Below, piece after piece: positions 34,501 through 43,466 of a stretch of DNA of 64,000 nucleotides. The notes under the pieces were generated by a model that saw only the letters and a program-made list of their open reading frames with translations, ran no database searches and was not told where the DNA came from. The DNA comes from Flavobacteriaceae bacterium PS02293 (GTDB lineage Bacteria; Bacteroidota; Bacteroidia; Flavobacteriales; Weeksellaceae): contig JASCOV010000001.1 in NCBI GenBank assembly GCA_029960045.1, forward strand, positions 124,001 to 188,000, read 5' to 3'. The first letter of the stretch is position 1, and the number at the start of each line of letters is the position of its first letter. Made by a program: the position numbers and the translations under genes.

Positions 34501-37463
34501 CTTGAAATACTTTCATCTTTCGGAATCACGGTTTCGTATTCCAAAATTCCATTTTTGAAAGATTTGGTTTCGGTAACAGTTTCTCCTTTTCCATTTTGAA
34601 TGAAAATATTGACCAAAGCATCTGGAATCGCAGAATAAACAAACACTTTTGCTTTTTCTCCTCGTTTGTATTCTTGCTTAGGTTGTACAATATCTATAAA
34701 AGGTTTTTGACCGATTTCTAATCCGTTTTTGTTGTAAACACTAAAAACTTTTTCTACTCTTATGGTATCTTTATTTTCAATGTTGTATATCTCCAAATTG
34801 TAATTTCCTGCAGTGAGCTTTCCAAGATTGAGACTTTTTGAATCAGAGTTTTTTTCAAAAATTATTTTTTCAATATTTTTTTCTAATGAATTGTCAGAAA
34901 TACTATATAAATCGTGCGGAAATTTTTTATCAAATTCTTCTTTAGAATATAATGGTAAATCTTGAATATTTCCGAAAAATGTACTCCTTAATATCTTTGA
35001 TTTATCTTTGACCTTCGTAAGTTTTATTTGGTAATTTTTTTTGATTTCTTGTTCATTATAGTTTTTAACACTAATGTTTTCAATGATATCTTCATCGCTG
35101 AAATAATTTGAAATATCTGGTTCAGAACTATTGTCAATTTGAAGGTAATGAGAAACAGAAGCTACTTTTACATTAGTATTGGCAGATTGTGTTTCACCAT
35201 TGATGTCCGTCACAGAAGCATTGATGGCATAATTATCAATCTGAATTCCTTCCAACGTTTCATCTTTTTTCAACTCAATTTTGATGGTAAACTCTCCTTT
35301 TTCGTTGGTTTTTACATCACCAAGAATCGAGTTTTCATTATCGTTTCCGCGAGGATACCACCAGAAATATCTCCAACGGATATTCTGTTTTTTGATTTCG
35401 CAATTTACTGTAGAATTGCTCAAAGGAACGCCGGAAAACATCATCGCTTTTCCCTTTAATTCAATAGTTTGACCGTATTTGTATTCGTCTTTTATCGGTT
35501 CAAAAGTCACTTCAAATTTAGGACGTTTGTATTCTTCAACATTGAAATCCGTGTAACCTGAAATATGATAATCAGATTTATCATCCTCATTATTAACTTC
35601 AATATTGAAATTTCCATTCAGTTTATTTTTAGGAAGTGTGAAACTTCCATTAACAGAACCAAATTCATTGGTTGTCAGTTTCAAAGTTTGTAATTCTTCA
35701 CCATTAGCATCGTTCAAAGTAATATTTAACGGAACTTTTTCCAATGTTTTTACTTTTTGAGTTTCGCCATTAATTCCTGTTGCAATGACTTTGAAATAAA
35801 CGATTTGTCCAGGTCTGTAGATTTTTCTGTCAAGGAAAATTTGTGCAGATTCTTGATTCTCAGATTTGTTTCGATTTCCGTTGTCATAACCGTAAACATT
35901 TATCATCGAATAATTACTTCCGTTTTTCACAAGGAAATTTCTGTAATATTCTTTGTTCTCACAATTTGGAATTTGGAAATTTCCAGAAGTATCAGTTTTT
36001 ACTGAATGTTTTATGATTTGTTTTCCTCTTACATATTCAATAATTTCAAGATTTTCATTCGTGAAAGCTTTTCCTTTCTCATTATTTACCAACTTAAGAA
36101 TATTAGCTTTTGGATTAGAATCATCTTTTTTAGAATAGATAATTTTCGAATCAGAAACAATAAAATAAAAACTTTTCTGAACCGAATTTTCTACAACATA
36201 TTCCGCTAAATAAATTCCTGCAGGAAGTGCTTTTAGTTCCAAAGACGTTTTGTCTGTTTTGAAATCAAAAGATTCCGGAAGCGTGAATTGGTCTTTTCTT
36301 ACCAATGATTTTTTGACTTTTGCAAAAGGTGTTTTGTAAGAATCAAAAACGTAATTCAGAAATCCTTGTGTATCATCTTTGACTTCATAAATATTTAAAG
36401 AAAATTGCTGAACATTTTTTCCTTCTGCAACGATGTGAATCGGTTTGTTGGATTGAGTTTCGTTCTCATAAAAGATGTTCAGCTGAGGGTTTTTAATCTG
36501 ATTTTCTTTGTTTGTGATGTTGCTTAGAAACTTAGATTTTGGAAACATTTCTTTTGCGTCATTTATCCAAATCAAAGCCAGTTTATAATCCTGTTTTTGC
36601 TGAAGAATCTCAATCATATCATCAATAATCAAGACTTTGTAATCGCCTTTTACAGATTCGTCTTCAACCAGTTTTTCAAGTTGTTCAAATTTGTCTTTGC
36701 AATTATTGAATTCACAATTATAATTGATTTTCTGATGTTTGAAATACAATTGAGAATTTCCAGATAGTGAAGTAATTTCTGAATCAAAAATTGAATTGAT
36801 TTTTGTCGAATTTACTTTCAATTCATTAGGAGTGAAGAGATTTTGATTTCTTAAGAACTCAATATAATTATAATTGTACCAATCTGAAAGTGTTGGAAAA
36901 TATTCAAGATTATAAGAATCATCAAAGATTTCCTTGTATTTCTGCATCGATATTTTCTTCAAAACAGAATTTTCTTTTTCTAATTCCGAGTAATTCTTTG
37001 ATAAATAATTCTTGAAATCCAATTTGCTCCAAGTTTCGATTTGAGATAAATCTGCATTATCAATATTGGTTTTTTGATTGATTTTCCAGGAATTATTCTG
37101 ATAATAATCTTTTATGAATTCCAAAGTCAGAAGATGAAACAATTGCTTTTCATCGCTTTTCAATTTAGTTTCCGTATTTTGAAGTTTTGCAAAGAATTTA
37201 GAATTTTCATCATTCTTCGTATCATCATAAGTCTGTTTTGTAATACTGAATTCGGCCTTCAAAGATTTGATGATTTGAATGGCATTGTTGTCTTTCAAAG
37301 CTTGATTTTGTATTTCCAGAATAATCGGAAGATTGGATTTGTAAGTTCCTTTTTTATAATTGTCTTCGATTTTTTTCCATTGCTGGTCGTAGTAGTTTTG
37401 TGCGGAAAAATTCATAGTAGCAAATATCAATAAGAATACTAATAAGGATTTTAGGATTTTCAT
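31515..37463 (-). CDS. Alpha-2-macroglobulin-like protein with embedded SusC-plug-like segment
   Basis: A 1982-residue exported protein with a Sec signal peptide (about 1-21, no lipobox). The first about 330 residues are helical and TPR-like. Macroglobulin (MG) domains follow, including the MG2-type segment with AQIFLDRKIYRPGQIVYFK (about 540) and further MG domains. The A2M core includes the conserved NLNETAYFYPNLLTD segment (about 1195) and EALTQWKVMFLAHT. The TED-like helical toroid (about 1460-1840) has the typical LQNPDGGFSWYQGY, but no CxEQ thioester is present. At about residues 1126-1166 there is a stretch like the TonB-receptor (SusC) plug: VVVTAMKLEKQKKSLGYA, then LSGKVAGVQV. Family members act as protease traps or in cell-envelope defence. 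A REP-like palindrome encodes residues about 1598-1607 in frame. Confidence 0.9.
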   Translation of the reverse strand: MKILKSLLVFLLIFATMNFSAQNYYDQQWKKIEDNYKKGTYKSNLPIILEIQNQALKDNNAIQIIKSLKAEFSITKQTYDDTKNDENSKFFAKLQNTETKLKSDEKQLFHLLTLEFIKDYYQNNSWKINQKTNIDNADLSQIETWSKLDFKNYLSKNYSELEKENSVLKKISMQKYKEIFDDSYNLEYFPTLSDWYNYNYIEFLRNQNLFTPNELKVNSTKINSIFDSEITSLSGNSQLYFKHQKINYNCEFNNCKDKFEQLEKLVEDESVKGDYKVLIIDDMIEILQQKQDYKLALIWINDAKEMFPKSKFLSNITNKENQIKNPQLNIFYENETQSNKPIHIVAEGKNVQQFSLNIYEVKDDTQGFLNYVFDSYKTPFAKVKKSLVRKDQFTLPESFDFKTDKTSLELKALPAGIYLAEYVVENSVQKSFYFIVSDSKIIYSKKDDSNPKANILKLVNNEKGKAFTNENLEIIEYVRGKQIIKHSVKTDTSGNFQIPNCENKEYYRNFLVKNGSNYSMINVYGYDNGNRNKSENQESAQIFLDRKIYRPGQIVYFKVIATGINGETQKVKTLEKVPLNITLNDANGEELQTLKLTTNEFGSVNGSFTLPKNKLNGNFNIEVNNEDDKSDYHISGYTDFNVEEYKRPKFEVTFEPIKDEYKYGQTIELKGKAMMFSGVPLSNSTVNCEIKKQNIRWRYFWWYPRGNDNENSILGDVKTNEKGEFTIKIELKKDETLEGIQIDNYAINASVTDINGETQSANTNVKVASVSHYLQIDNSSEPDISNYFSDEDIIENISVKNYNEQEIKKNYQIKLTKVKDKSKILRSTFFGNIQDLPLYSKEEFDKKFPHDLYSISDNSLEKNIEKIIFEKNSDSKSLNLGKLTAGNYNLEIYNIENKDTIRVEKVFSVYNKNGLEIGQKPFIDIVQPKQEYKRGEKAKVFVYSAIPDALVNIFIQNGKGETVTETKSFKNGILEYETVIPKDESISRINLQFQLVAFNDVKTKSVDLKIAESKDDLKIETVTFRDKLQPAQKEKWTIKISGADKEKINAEVLANMYDKSLDQFASNSWNWQKFYAPFYQTFYDIRNNLQQQYYNRRFDFIGEYNINSPHFNWFDGNIYQSYSDKNTIEGVVVTAMKLEKQKKSLGYASSPAAEQLSGKVAGVQVADSVESQIKSLPSVNSNAEMTTTIEKDALNKIPVRQNLNETAYFYPNLLTDKDGNVSFEFTSPEALTQWKVMFLAHTKDARSAILEKSVVTQKEFSITPNYPRFLREGDELNLQTKISSLVNQKLNGFAQLQILDAFTNEDITEKFGISQLTAVSGYNKEQSFSLGENGNTSATWKLKVPNNVASIIIKIVAKAGNFSDGEQKAIAVLPNRMLVTDALPIFVKEGQTKTFTLENLKNSDSKTLTNVSNTLELTTNPIWEIMFALPSLKDDTYNSADVVFNKWFADVLASEIFKANRKMKTVFDEYQSKGLLTSNLEKNQELKQLLLDETPWVLESKNETEQMQKLARLFDANTMRNSIQNDWSELVKLQNPDGGFSWYQGYPSSYYTSLYILKNLGRINEWLKGNLSDYQSSEQKEMVKKLVSYVDNEVNKYYDTSTPLSVTKKHNVWNNFVLDYLDTRHYWEKEYALKAKGATLKTTVIAKAKTAKITDFTFFGLHRSALLFNNYGLKDISKKLMTYLKETSTQSETQGVYWKQNLNDWGWYSSKTVNHAGAIEVFQKLTPNDENFIEEMKIWLITQKEVNSWGNSRGTAEVIFTILNSGKSWTSAESDKAEITWGGKPLNPQTQATGYVKQSIKSDNLDKNLSTVTIKKETAGIVQGGLFWQYYEDLDKIKSSESYISISKELYKKVKTENGEQLIKINENSPIKVGDKITVRMILNTDRNMEFIHLKDMRAAGFEPLDVISGYQWKNNLGYYQSTKDASTNFYIEYMSKGKYIFEYDYVANASGKFSNGITTLQNYYAPQMSAHTQGTKVLISE
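32643..32670. repeat. REP-like palindrome inside the alpha-2-macroglobulin-like coding region
   Basis: The core ACTGAGCGGAGTCGAAG with flanks TGTC..TGTCA matches the intergenic repeats at 56588-56612 (one mismatch over 24 bases, reversed) and 56641-56666. Read on the coding strand it gives DTSTPLSVTK in frame, with no stop. Confidence 0.85.
33968..34090 (-). other. SusC plug-like coding segment within the A2M-like gene
   Basis: The translated segment reads EGVVVTAMKLEKQKKSLGYA followed by a short linker and LSGKVAGVQV. This is the start of the plug of SusC-type TonB-dependent receptors (typical VVVTALGIKREEKALGYA and SGKVAGVQV). The rest of a plug or barrel is absent, and A2M sequence resumes about 30 residues later. 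Confidence 0.75.
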
Positions 37464-37618
37464 ATGTGACTTTTATTTTTTTAAATGAGTGAACGAATCA
37501 CTTTATAAAGATGCGTTATTTTATCGTAAGGTTGGAAAGTGAAATAATTTTTTTAAAATTTTACGTTTTGAAGATTTTATTTATTTAGAACAATTTTTCC
37601 GACATTTGTTAAAGTAAA

Positions 37619-38374
37619 ATGTCGATTTTAAATTTAGCAAAAAAATATCTCATTGACAGTCAGATTTATGTTTCATTAATGGGAACTTTTCTGGCTGGAT
37701 TTTTTATGCTGGAGCAAAAGATATTCCGTTGGCCGACTTTGTTGTTGATTTTTATCACTTATTTCAGCGGTTATCTTTATACCAAATATCAGTACGACAA
37801 AAAGAAATTTTTCAAGATTCTGATTTTCAATTGTATCTGCGGGGTTGTCAGTGTCATTCTCATTCTCAAAAATCACAATGAATATAGGCTTTTGAAGTGG
37901 GCAATTATTGTGGTTTTAGGATTGCTTTATAATTCTTTTTTTTTAGAGAAATTTATACGAAAAATCCCTTTGTTAAAGGTTTTTTATGTTGGATTGACTT
38001 GGGCTTTGATTAATTCCTGGCTGATTCTTCCGGAATTTAACTGTTCCATTTTTTTGATTTCTTGGTTATTTATTTCGGCTTTAGTTTTACCTTTTGATAT
38101 CCGAGATATGAAAAACGATGATGTTGTGACTTTTCCGATTTTGATTGGCGTTCAGAAAACTAAAATTCTGGCTTATTTGCTGATTTTTATTTCTGGTTTG
38201 TTGGGCATTTTTTATCTGGATTTTAGATTTTCAGCTTGTTTTTTAATGACTGTAATTATCTCATTTATATTGATTTATTTTTCAAAAAATGATAATCGAG
38301 AATCCTACTTTTCCTTTTGGGTAGAATCTTGTAGCGGATTGCCTTTGCTGATGTTTTGCTTTATTGGCTTGTAA
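37619..38374 (+). CDS. UbiA-like prenyltransferase family membrane protein (divergent)
   Basis: A 251-residue protein with seven to nine predicted helices. The stretch LPFDIRDMKNDDVVTFPILIG around 160-180 resembles the second Asp-rich motif (DxRDxxxD) of the UbiA superfamily. The first, catalytic NDxxD motif is not visible: the expected loop reads YLYTKYQYDKKKF. It may be a diverged or non-catalytic homologue. Known family members transfer a prenyl chain to an aromatic or sugar-like acceptor in the inner membrane. Single-gene unit, divergent from the alpha-2-macroglobulin-like gene. The call is by motif and topology only. Confidence 0.65.
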   Translation: MSILNLAKKYLIDSQIYVSLMGTFLAGFFMLEQKIFRWPTLLLIFITYFSGYLYTKYQYDKKKFFKILIFNCICGVVSVILILKNHNEYRLLKWAIIVVLGLLYNSFFLEKFIRKIPLLKVFYVGLTWALINSWLILPEFNCSIFLISWLFISALVLPFDIRDMKNDDVVTFPILIGVQKTKILAYLLIFISGLLGIFYLDFRFSACFLMTVIISFILIYFSKNDNRESYFSFWVESCSGLPLLMFCFIGL

Positions 38375-38423
38375 ATTGATAATAGGATTTTATTAATTAA
38401 TTTTTTGAAGTATTTATAATTTG

Positions 38424-40223
38424 ATGAATAAATCGATTCTCTCACTTTTTTTCTTTTTGTGCTGTTTTTCTTTTGCAAATGCTCAGGAAAAGAAAGATTC
38501 TATCTATTATAAAATCGAAGAATTTTCGGACAAAAGAAAGGTAACAAGATTCCTTCATCGTTTCATATTTCGTCGTGAAGCGGATTCGGCTTCTGTAAAA
38601 ACAAGAACTGAAAAGCAAACTCAGGAATCTTACGACGGAAAATACATCCGGAATATCAGAATAGAAACGATTGACCCATTTGGTTACGGTTCCAAAGACA
38701 AAAAGGAAAAATCCCGCTGGTACGATTGGTTTACAAATCATCTTCATTCCAATACAAGAGTTTCAACAGTCAATAATTATCTCCTTTTTCAAAAAGGCGA
38801 AGAATATAACGCCCAAAAATTATATGAATCCGAACGTTTGCTAAGAGCGATGCCGTTTGTAAACAGAGTTAATATAAGTGTTTCAGACAGTACCTCTACC
38901 AAAGATTCTATAGATGTTGTCGTGAAAGTTCTAGATTCCTGGAGTTTGAAACCACGAGCCAGTTATTCCGGAAGCAAAATTGGAATGGGTGTGACGGAGG
39001 AGAATTTTCTAGGTCTTGGACACGAGGCAGATTTCCTTTACAGAAATGATTCCAAACAAAAACAGGATTATCTTTTGGGAAGTTATACGGCTTACAATCT
39101 TTTTGGTTCTTACATCAATGCTCAGGTTTTAGGAGAACGTGATTTTTCGAAAAATGAAAGAATCAATTTCAATGTCAAAAGAGATTTTTTCTCGCCTTTG
39201 ACAAAATGGGCAGGTGGTTTCACTTTTGAATATTTTATGAGAAATGTCTTACTTCCGATAGAAACTGAGACTACTTTTCCGGATGTTCAAATCAAAGTTT
39301 ACAGTCAGGATTTGTGGGGTGGATATCAGGTTCCTGTTTCTGCAAATCCGGAAGAGAAAATTTCCAGTAACCTTGTATTCATAGGACGTTTTCAGAATTA
39401 CCAATACAAAGATACGCCAGGAATTGAGGATTATAATTACTTCCAGTCCTACAACAGTTTTTTGATGTCTGCAGGATTTGTTCAAAGGAAATTTGCTGTT
39501 GAAAAAAACATTTTCCAATACGATTTGCCGGAAGATATTTCTTACGGTAATTCTTTGAATTTAACAGGCGGATTTTTATCAAGAAGCAAAGAAGTGATGC
39601 CATATTTGGGAATTTCAGGAGCTTACGGCGATTTTACGAAAATTGGATATTTCAGTTTGAAAGCTCAGTTTGGAAGATTCTTCAATGAAGACAGCCAGAA
39701 TCGTGAATCTTTCCGGTTTGATGGAACTTATTTTACCAATATAATGGATTGGAAGTTTGCGAAAGTGCGACATTTCTTCTCTCCAACTTTAGCTTTGGGA
39801 AATCCTCAGCATAATTATTCGTATAGAGACAGGATTAATCTTTCCGGTTCTGATGAGTTTCCTGTCTATGATGTAGATTATATCGGAACAAAGAAGTTGG
39901 TTTTGCGTTATCAGCTTCAGCTTTTTGTGAACAAGACCTGGAAGAATTTTCACTTCAGCCCGTATCTTACAACAGCAGTTGGTTGGCTGGGAATGCCTGA
40001 TGATAAACTGATGAAAACGAATATGAATACCAAAATTGGTATCGGTGTTTTAATCAATAATCCATATCTGGTCTTTAACAGAATCCAAATTTCGTTTACT
40101 TATTATCCACGAGTTCCGTTTGATAACAATTCTGTTTTTGATTTTAACAGCAATCGAAATAATGTTTTACCACTGAATGGTTTTGGGGCAGATGTTCCGC
40201 ATTTTGTGAATTTTGGAAACTAA
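38424..40223 (+). CDS. Omp85/BamA-like outer membrane protein
   Basis: The protein is 599 residues from ATG 38424 (the TTG just before it at 38421 is less likely). A Sec signal peptide (MNKSILSLFFFLCCFSFANA) precedes a helical, charged segment, a POTRA-like domain (about 70-165: GKYIRNIRIETIDPFG ... NNYLLFQKGEEYNAQKLYESERLLRAMPFVNRVNISV) and a large C-terminal beta-barrel (about 185-599) with alternating strands. The layout of one POTRA plus a barrel suggests a member of the Omp85 superfamily, whose proteins insert or translocate other proteins or lipids at the outer membrane. The exact partner is unknown. It ends 62 nt before recF. Confidence 0.75.
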   Translation: MNKSILSLFFFLCCFSFANAQEKKDSIYYKIEEFSDKRKVTRFLHRFIFRREADSASVKTRTEKQTQESYDGKYIRNIRIETIDPFGYGSKDKKEKSRWYDWFTNHLHSNTRVSTVNNYLLFQKGEEYNAQKLYESERLLRAMPFVNRVNISVSDSTSTKDSIDVVVKVLDSWSLKPRASYSGSKIGMGVTEENFLGLGHEADFLYRNDSKQKQDYLLGSYTAYNLFGSYINAQVLGERDFSKNERINFNVKRDFFSPLTKWAGGFTFEYFMRNVLLPIETETTFPDVQIKVYSQDLWGGYQVPVSANPEEKISSNLVFIGRFQNYQYKDTPGIEDYNYFQSYNSFLMSAGFVQRKFAVEKNIFQYDLPEDISYGNSLNLTGGFLSRSKEVMPYLGISGAYGDFTKIGYFSLKAQFGRFFNEDSQNRESFRFDGTYFTNIMDWKFAKVRHFFSPTLALGNPQHNYSYRDRINLSGSDEFPVYDVDYIGTKKLVLRYQLQLFVNKTWKNFHFSPYLTTAVGWLGMPDDKLMKTNMNTKIGIGVLINNPYLVFNRIQISFTYYPRVPFDNNSVFDFNSNRNNVLPLNGFGADVPHFVNFGN

Positions 40224-40236
40224 ATCTTTATCTTTG
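40204..40236 (+). promoter_or_regulatory. Bacteroidota-type promoter upstream of recF
   Basis: TTG at 40204-40206, a 22-nt spacer and TATCTTTG at 40229-40236 (perfect TAnnTTTG). The TTG lies inside the end of the preceding gene; recF starts 49 nt after the -7 box. Confidence 0.55.
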
Positions 40237-40285
40237 CCTTAGCTTTTTACTTATTAAAAATTGAAAGCGTAAGATTTTCAGAACT

Positions 40286-41368
40286 ATGACCATCAACAAA
40301 CTTTCACTCATCAATTTCAAAAGTCATTCTGAACAATCTTTCGATTTTTCGCCACAAATCAATTGCTTTGTTGGGAACAATGGCGTAGGGAAAACCAACA
40401 TTCTGGATGCGCTTCATTATCTGTCTGTTGGGAAAAGTTTTCTTGGGAATTCTGACCTTAATAACATAAAGACTGATGAGGATTTCTTTACCATTGAATC
40501 CGAAATCCAAAACGAAGAGAAGGAAGATATTATCAGAATTCTTCAGCCGAAAGAATCCAAAAAACTTATCAAAAAAAACGATAAAGCTTACGATAGATTG
40601 GCTGACCACATTGGTTATTTGCCGAGTGTGATGATTTCGCCATATGATTCCAATTTGATTTCGGATTCCGGGGAAAGTCGCAGGAAGTTTTTGGATGCAA
40701 TGATTTCTCAGACAGATTCAGCTTATCTTTTTGATTTGATTCAGTATCAGAAAACCATTCAGCAGAGAAATGCTTTGCTTAAATATTTTGCTAAAAACAG
40801 AACGTTTGACAAAGATTCTTTGGAGATTTATGATGACCCGATTTCAAACTTCGGAACAAGGATTTTCGAGAAAAGAAAAGAGTTTGTAGAGAAACTGAAT
40901 CCAATTGTTCAGCATTATTACGACATCATTTCTGGAGGAAAAGAAAAGGTTTCCGTTCTTTATGAATCTCATCTTTCAAACAATACTTTCTCGGAACTTT
41001 TATCCAGTTCAATCGATAAAGACCGAGTTCTGACTTATACTTCCAAAGGAACTCACAAAGATGATTTACTTTTCGAAATGAACGGCAATTCAATCAAAAA
41101 AATCGGTTCGCAAGGTCAACAGAAATCGTTTTTGGTTTCTTTAAAATTGGCTCAAATCAACAGAATCAAAGAATTGACAGGAAAATCTCCGATTCTTTTG
41201 CTTGATGATATTTTTGATAAGTTGGATGATACAAGAGTTTCTCAACTGATTGAGTTGGTAAATAAAGAAAACTTCGGGCAGATTTTCATTACTGATACGC
41301 ATAAAGACAGAACTGAAAATGTCGTGAGAAGAATTCACGAAGAAAGTAAAATATTCGAAATTTCATAA
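40286..41368 (+). CDS. recF: DNA replication and repair protein RecF
   Basis: A 360-residue SMC-like ATPase. Walker A is GNNGVGKT at 30-37. The ABC-type signature is SQGQQKSFLVSLKLAQ (about 273-288), and the Walker B and D-loop region is ILLLDDIFDKLDDTR. RecF helps load RecA on gapped DNA together with RecO and RecR during recombinational repair. Length and motifs are typical. No dnaA, dnaN or gyrB is adjacent, unlike the order in many bacteria, so this recF is separate from the usual replication-origin cluster. Confidence 0.97.
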   Translation: MTINKLSLINFKSHSEQSFDFSPQINCFVGNNGVGKTNILDALHYLSVGKSFLGNSDLNNIKTDEDFFTIESEIQNEEKEDIIRILQPKESKKLIKKNDKAYDRLADHIGYLPSVMISPYDSNLISDSGESRRKFLDAMISQTDSAYLFDLIQYQKTIQQRNALLKYFAKNRTFDKDSLEIYDDPISNFGTRIFEKRKEFVEKLNPIVQHYYDIISGGKEKVSVLYESHLSNNTFSELLSSSIDKDRVLTYTSKGTHKDDLLFEMNGNSIKKIGSQGQQKSFLVSLKLAQINRIKELTGKSPILLLDDIFDKLDDTRVSQLIELVNKENFGQIFITDTHKDRTENVVRRIHEESKIFEIS

Positions 41369-41496
41369 TCCCAATTTTCTGAACCGAAGTTAATTTCCTA
41401 AAAAACAAGATAAATATCATATTCCAAAATCCTTTTTGGTAGGGCTTCTTGTATATTTTTGCAGAGTAATTTTTAATTATTCTAAATAAAAATATT

Positions 41497-43224
41497 ATGA
41501 AAAAGTTTTACATTCCTATTTTCGCTTTATCGGCAATCATAATCAAAGCACAGAGTTTTGAAGAGATTTCTCAGCCAAACTTGAAGAGTTATTTCTATTC
41601 TGCAGCTGCGGTTGCAGATTTTAATAACGACGGATTTCAGGATATATTTTTCACTGGTGCAATAGATTCTGACGGCGATACCAATGTGGATGCAACTTCC
41701 AATAGTCTTTATAAGAACACAAATGGGACTTTCTCATCCATTCAGGATTTTGGAGAAAATTCGGTGCATTTGAGCGCAGTTAAATTCATTGATTTTGATA
41801 ACGATGGACTTTTGGACATTATTACAACAGGATTGAGTTACAACGATATCGTAAATTATCAGCAATACAGATACAAAAATACAGGTTCAGGTTTCATTTT
41901 GGTACATAATACAGCCGGGAAAATCTATGGTGGATTGGATGTTTTCGATTTCAACCACGATGGAAAACAGGATTATGCGATTAACGGAACTCAGTATGTT
42001 GAAGGTGTTGGATTTACTCATAATTTGGACTTGTATCTTAATAATTCTAATGGTTTTCAGAAAACTGAAGCGTGGATTCCGGGAACTCAAAATGGAAATT
42101 TTAAAGTGATTGACATCAATAATGATAACGAACTGGACTTGGTTGTAAATGGTTATGATGCGGATTACAACGGAACTTTCAGTGTTTATATTAATGAAAA
42201 CGGGACCTTGGTAAAAAAATCAGAACTTCCACCGGTGAGTGACAGCAAGATGTCTTTTGCGGATTTCAATGGTGACGGATTTATTGATTTTGTAGTTGCT
42301 GCGCAGGATGATAATTATGACCCATATTTGGCTGTTTTTATTAATGATGGACAAGGGAACTTTACAGAAAGTAAAATCGAGGACGAAGGTTTGTCTGGTG
42401 GTGGAGTAGAAGTTGGTGACTTTAATAATGATGGCTATTACGATTTTGTGGCCATTGGAGATAATGATTATGAATCATATTCTAAGATTTTCCTTTACAA
42501 TCCTCAGCTTCAGAAATTTGAAAAAGACGAAACAGCGAATCTCTACAATCTTGGAAGTCAGGGAACTTTGGCTGTTTTTGATTATAATAATGACGGAAAT
42601 CTGGATATTTTGGCTAACGGTTTTGATTGGTCTGATGAAGATTTGATGCCTTATACCAAATTGTTCAAAAATACAACGACAGTTACCAATCAAAAACCAA
42701 ATGCACCAACGATTCTGACAGCAACAGAAAATGATAACAAAATCAAGTTTATTTGGTCTGGAGCGAGTGATGATAAAACGCCGGAAAATTCTCTTCAATA
42801 CGAATTGAACGTTGGTTCGGAAGCTGGAAAAGCTGACATTGCAAAATATATTGTGACAACCAAAAACTGGTATCTGGACAAAACCGATTTACCTTCAAAG
42901 CTTTATTGGAGCGTGAGAGCTATTGATGCAGCGAAGAAATATTCGGATAAATCTCAGGAGAAAGAACTGGCAGTTTTAGGAGTTGCTGATGTTAAAAATA
43001 CAACGGTTTCTATCTATCCAAATCCTGTAAAAGATATGTTGAATGTAAAAACTACAAGCAAAATCAAAACTTATAAAGTTTATAATCTTGCTGGACAAAG
43101 TGTGAATACAAAACTGATATCAGATTCTACAATTGATTTTTCTCGTCTTGAGAAAGGAGTTTATGTTGTGGAAATCCAATTGGAAAATGGTAAGAGAACT
43201 ACTCAAAAAATAATTAAAAACTAA
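41497..43224 (+). CDS. VCBS/FG-GAP repeat protein with T9SS sorting domain
   Basis: A 575-residue exported protein. Signal peptide (about 1-19). Seven VCBS/FG-GAP type repeats cover about 40-380, each centred on a calcium-binding turn such as DFNNDGFQDIFFTG, DFDNDGLLDIITTG, DFNHDGKQDYAING, DINNDNELDLVVNG, DFNGDGFIDFVVAA, DFNNDGYYDFVAIG and DYNNDGNLDILANG. They should fold as a beta-propeller with Ca2+ in the loops. A fibronectin type III-like domain (about 400-490) and the T9SS sorting domain (from about 506: IYPNPVKDMLNVKT; ends GKRTTQKIIKN) follow. Probably a surface binding or adhesion protein; ligand unknown. A -7-like box TATTTTTG is at 41454-41461. Confidence 0.92.
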   Translation: MKKFYIPIFALSAIIIKAQSFEEISQPNLKSYFYSAAAVADFNNDGFQDIFFTGAIDSDGDTNVDATSNSLYKNTNGTFSSIQDFGENSVHLSAVKFIDFDNDGLLDIITTGLSYNDIVNYQQYRYKNTGSGFILVHNTAGKIYGGLDVFDFNHDGKQDYAINGTQYVEGVGFTHNLDLYLNNSNGFQKTEAWIPGTQNGNFKVIDINNDNELDLVVNGYDADYNGTFSVYINENGTLVKKSELPPVSDSKMSFADFNGDGFIDFVVAAQDDNYDPYLAVFINDGQGNFTESKIEDEGLSGGGVEVGDFNNDGYYDFVAIGDNDYESYSKIFLYNPQLQKFEKDETANLYNLGSQGTLAVFDYNNDGNLDILANGFDWSDEDLMPYTKLFKNTTTVTNQKPNAPTILTATENDNKIKFIWSGASDDKTPENSLQYELNVGSEAGKADIAKYIVTTKNWYLDKTDLPSKLYWSVRAIDAAKKYSDKSQEKELAVLGVADVKNTTVSIYPNPVKDMLNVKTTSKIKTYKVYNLAGQSVNTKLISDSTIDFSRLEKGVYVVEIQLENGKRTTQKIIKN

Positions 43225-43260
43225 TAACCAAATTTCATATCCATATCTACATTTTAAAAA

Positions 43261-43294
43261 GAAAATCCCATTCACTTGCTGAATGGGATTTTCG
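43261..43294 (+). terminator. Terminator of the VCBS-repeat gene
   Basis: GAAAATCCCATTCA pairs with TGAATGGGATTTTC around CTTGC; the trailing T-run is broken by one CGA. Confidence 0.7.
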
Positions 43295-43333
43295 ATTTTA
43301 TTAATCGTTGAAAAGAAGTACAAAACTTCAATC

Positions 43334-43432
43334 TAGCCCTGATGGGAACGGCATCCTTTTTCTTTTCCGTTAACTTCGGCTACGCTCAGGCAACGGAAAA
43401 GAAAAGATATAGTGGACAGCAGGTTGGAAATG
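43334..43432 (+). repeat. Dispersed hairpin repeat element, copy B
   Basis: Starts TAGCCCTGATGGGAACGGCA; the core stem is CTTTTCCGTT (43362-43371) with AACGGAAAAG (43392-43401); ends GATATAGTGGACAGCAGG and TGGAAATG. It lies between the convergent VCBS-repeat and cdd genes. A 70-codon frame that covers it is not conserved between copies. Confidence 0.8.
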
Positions 43433-43466
43433 TCAATCGACAGACCAATCGTCTTGCTCCTAAAAC

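Noticed and set aside
33205..36209. Antisense frames of 60-106 codons opposite the alpha-2-macroglobulin-like gene
   Set aside because: No family, no promoter, and the sense gene is clear.
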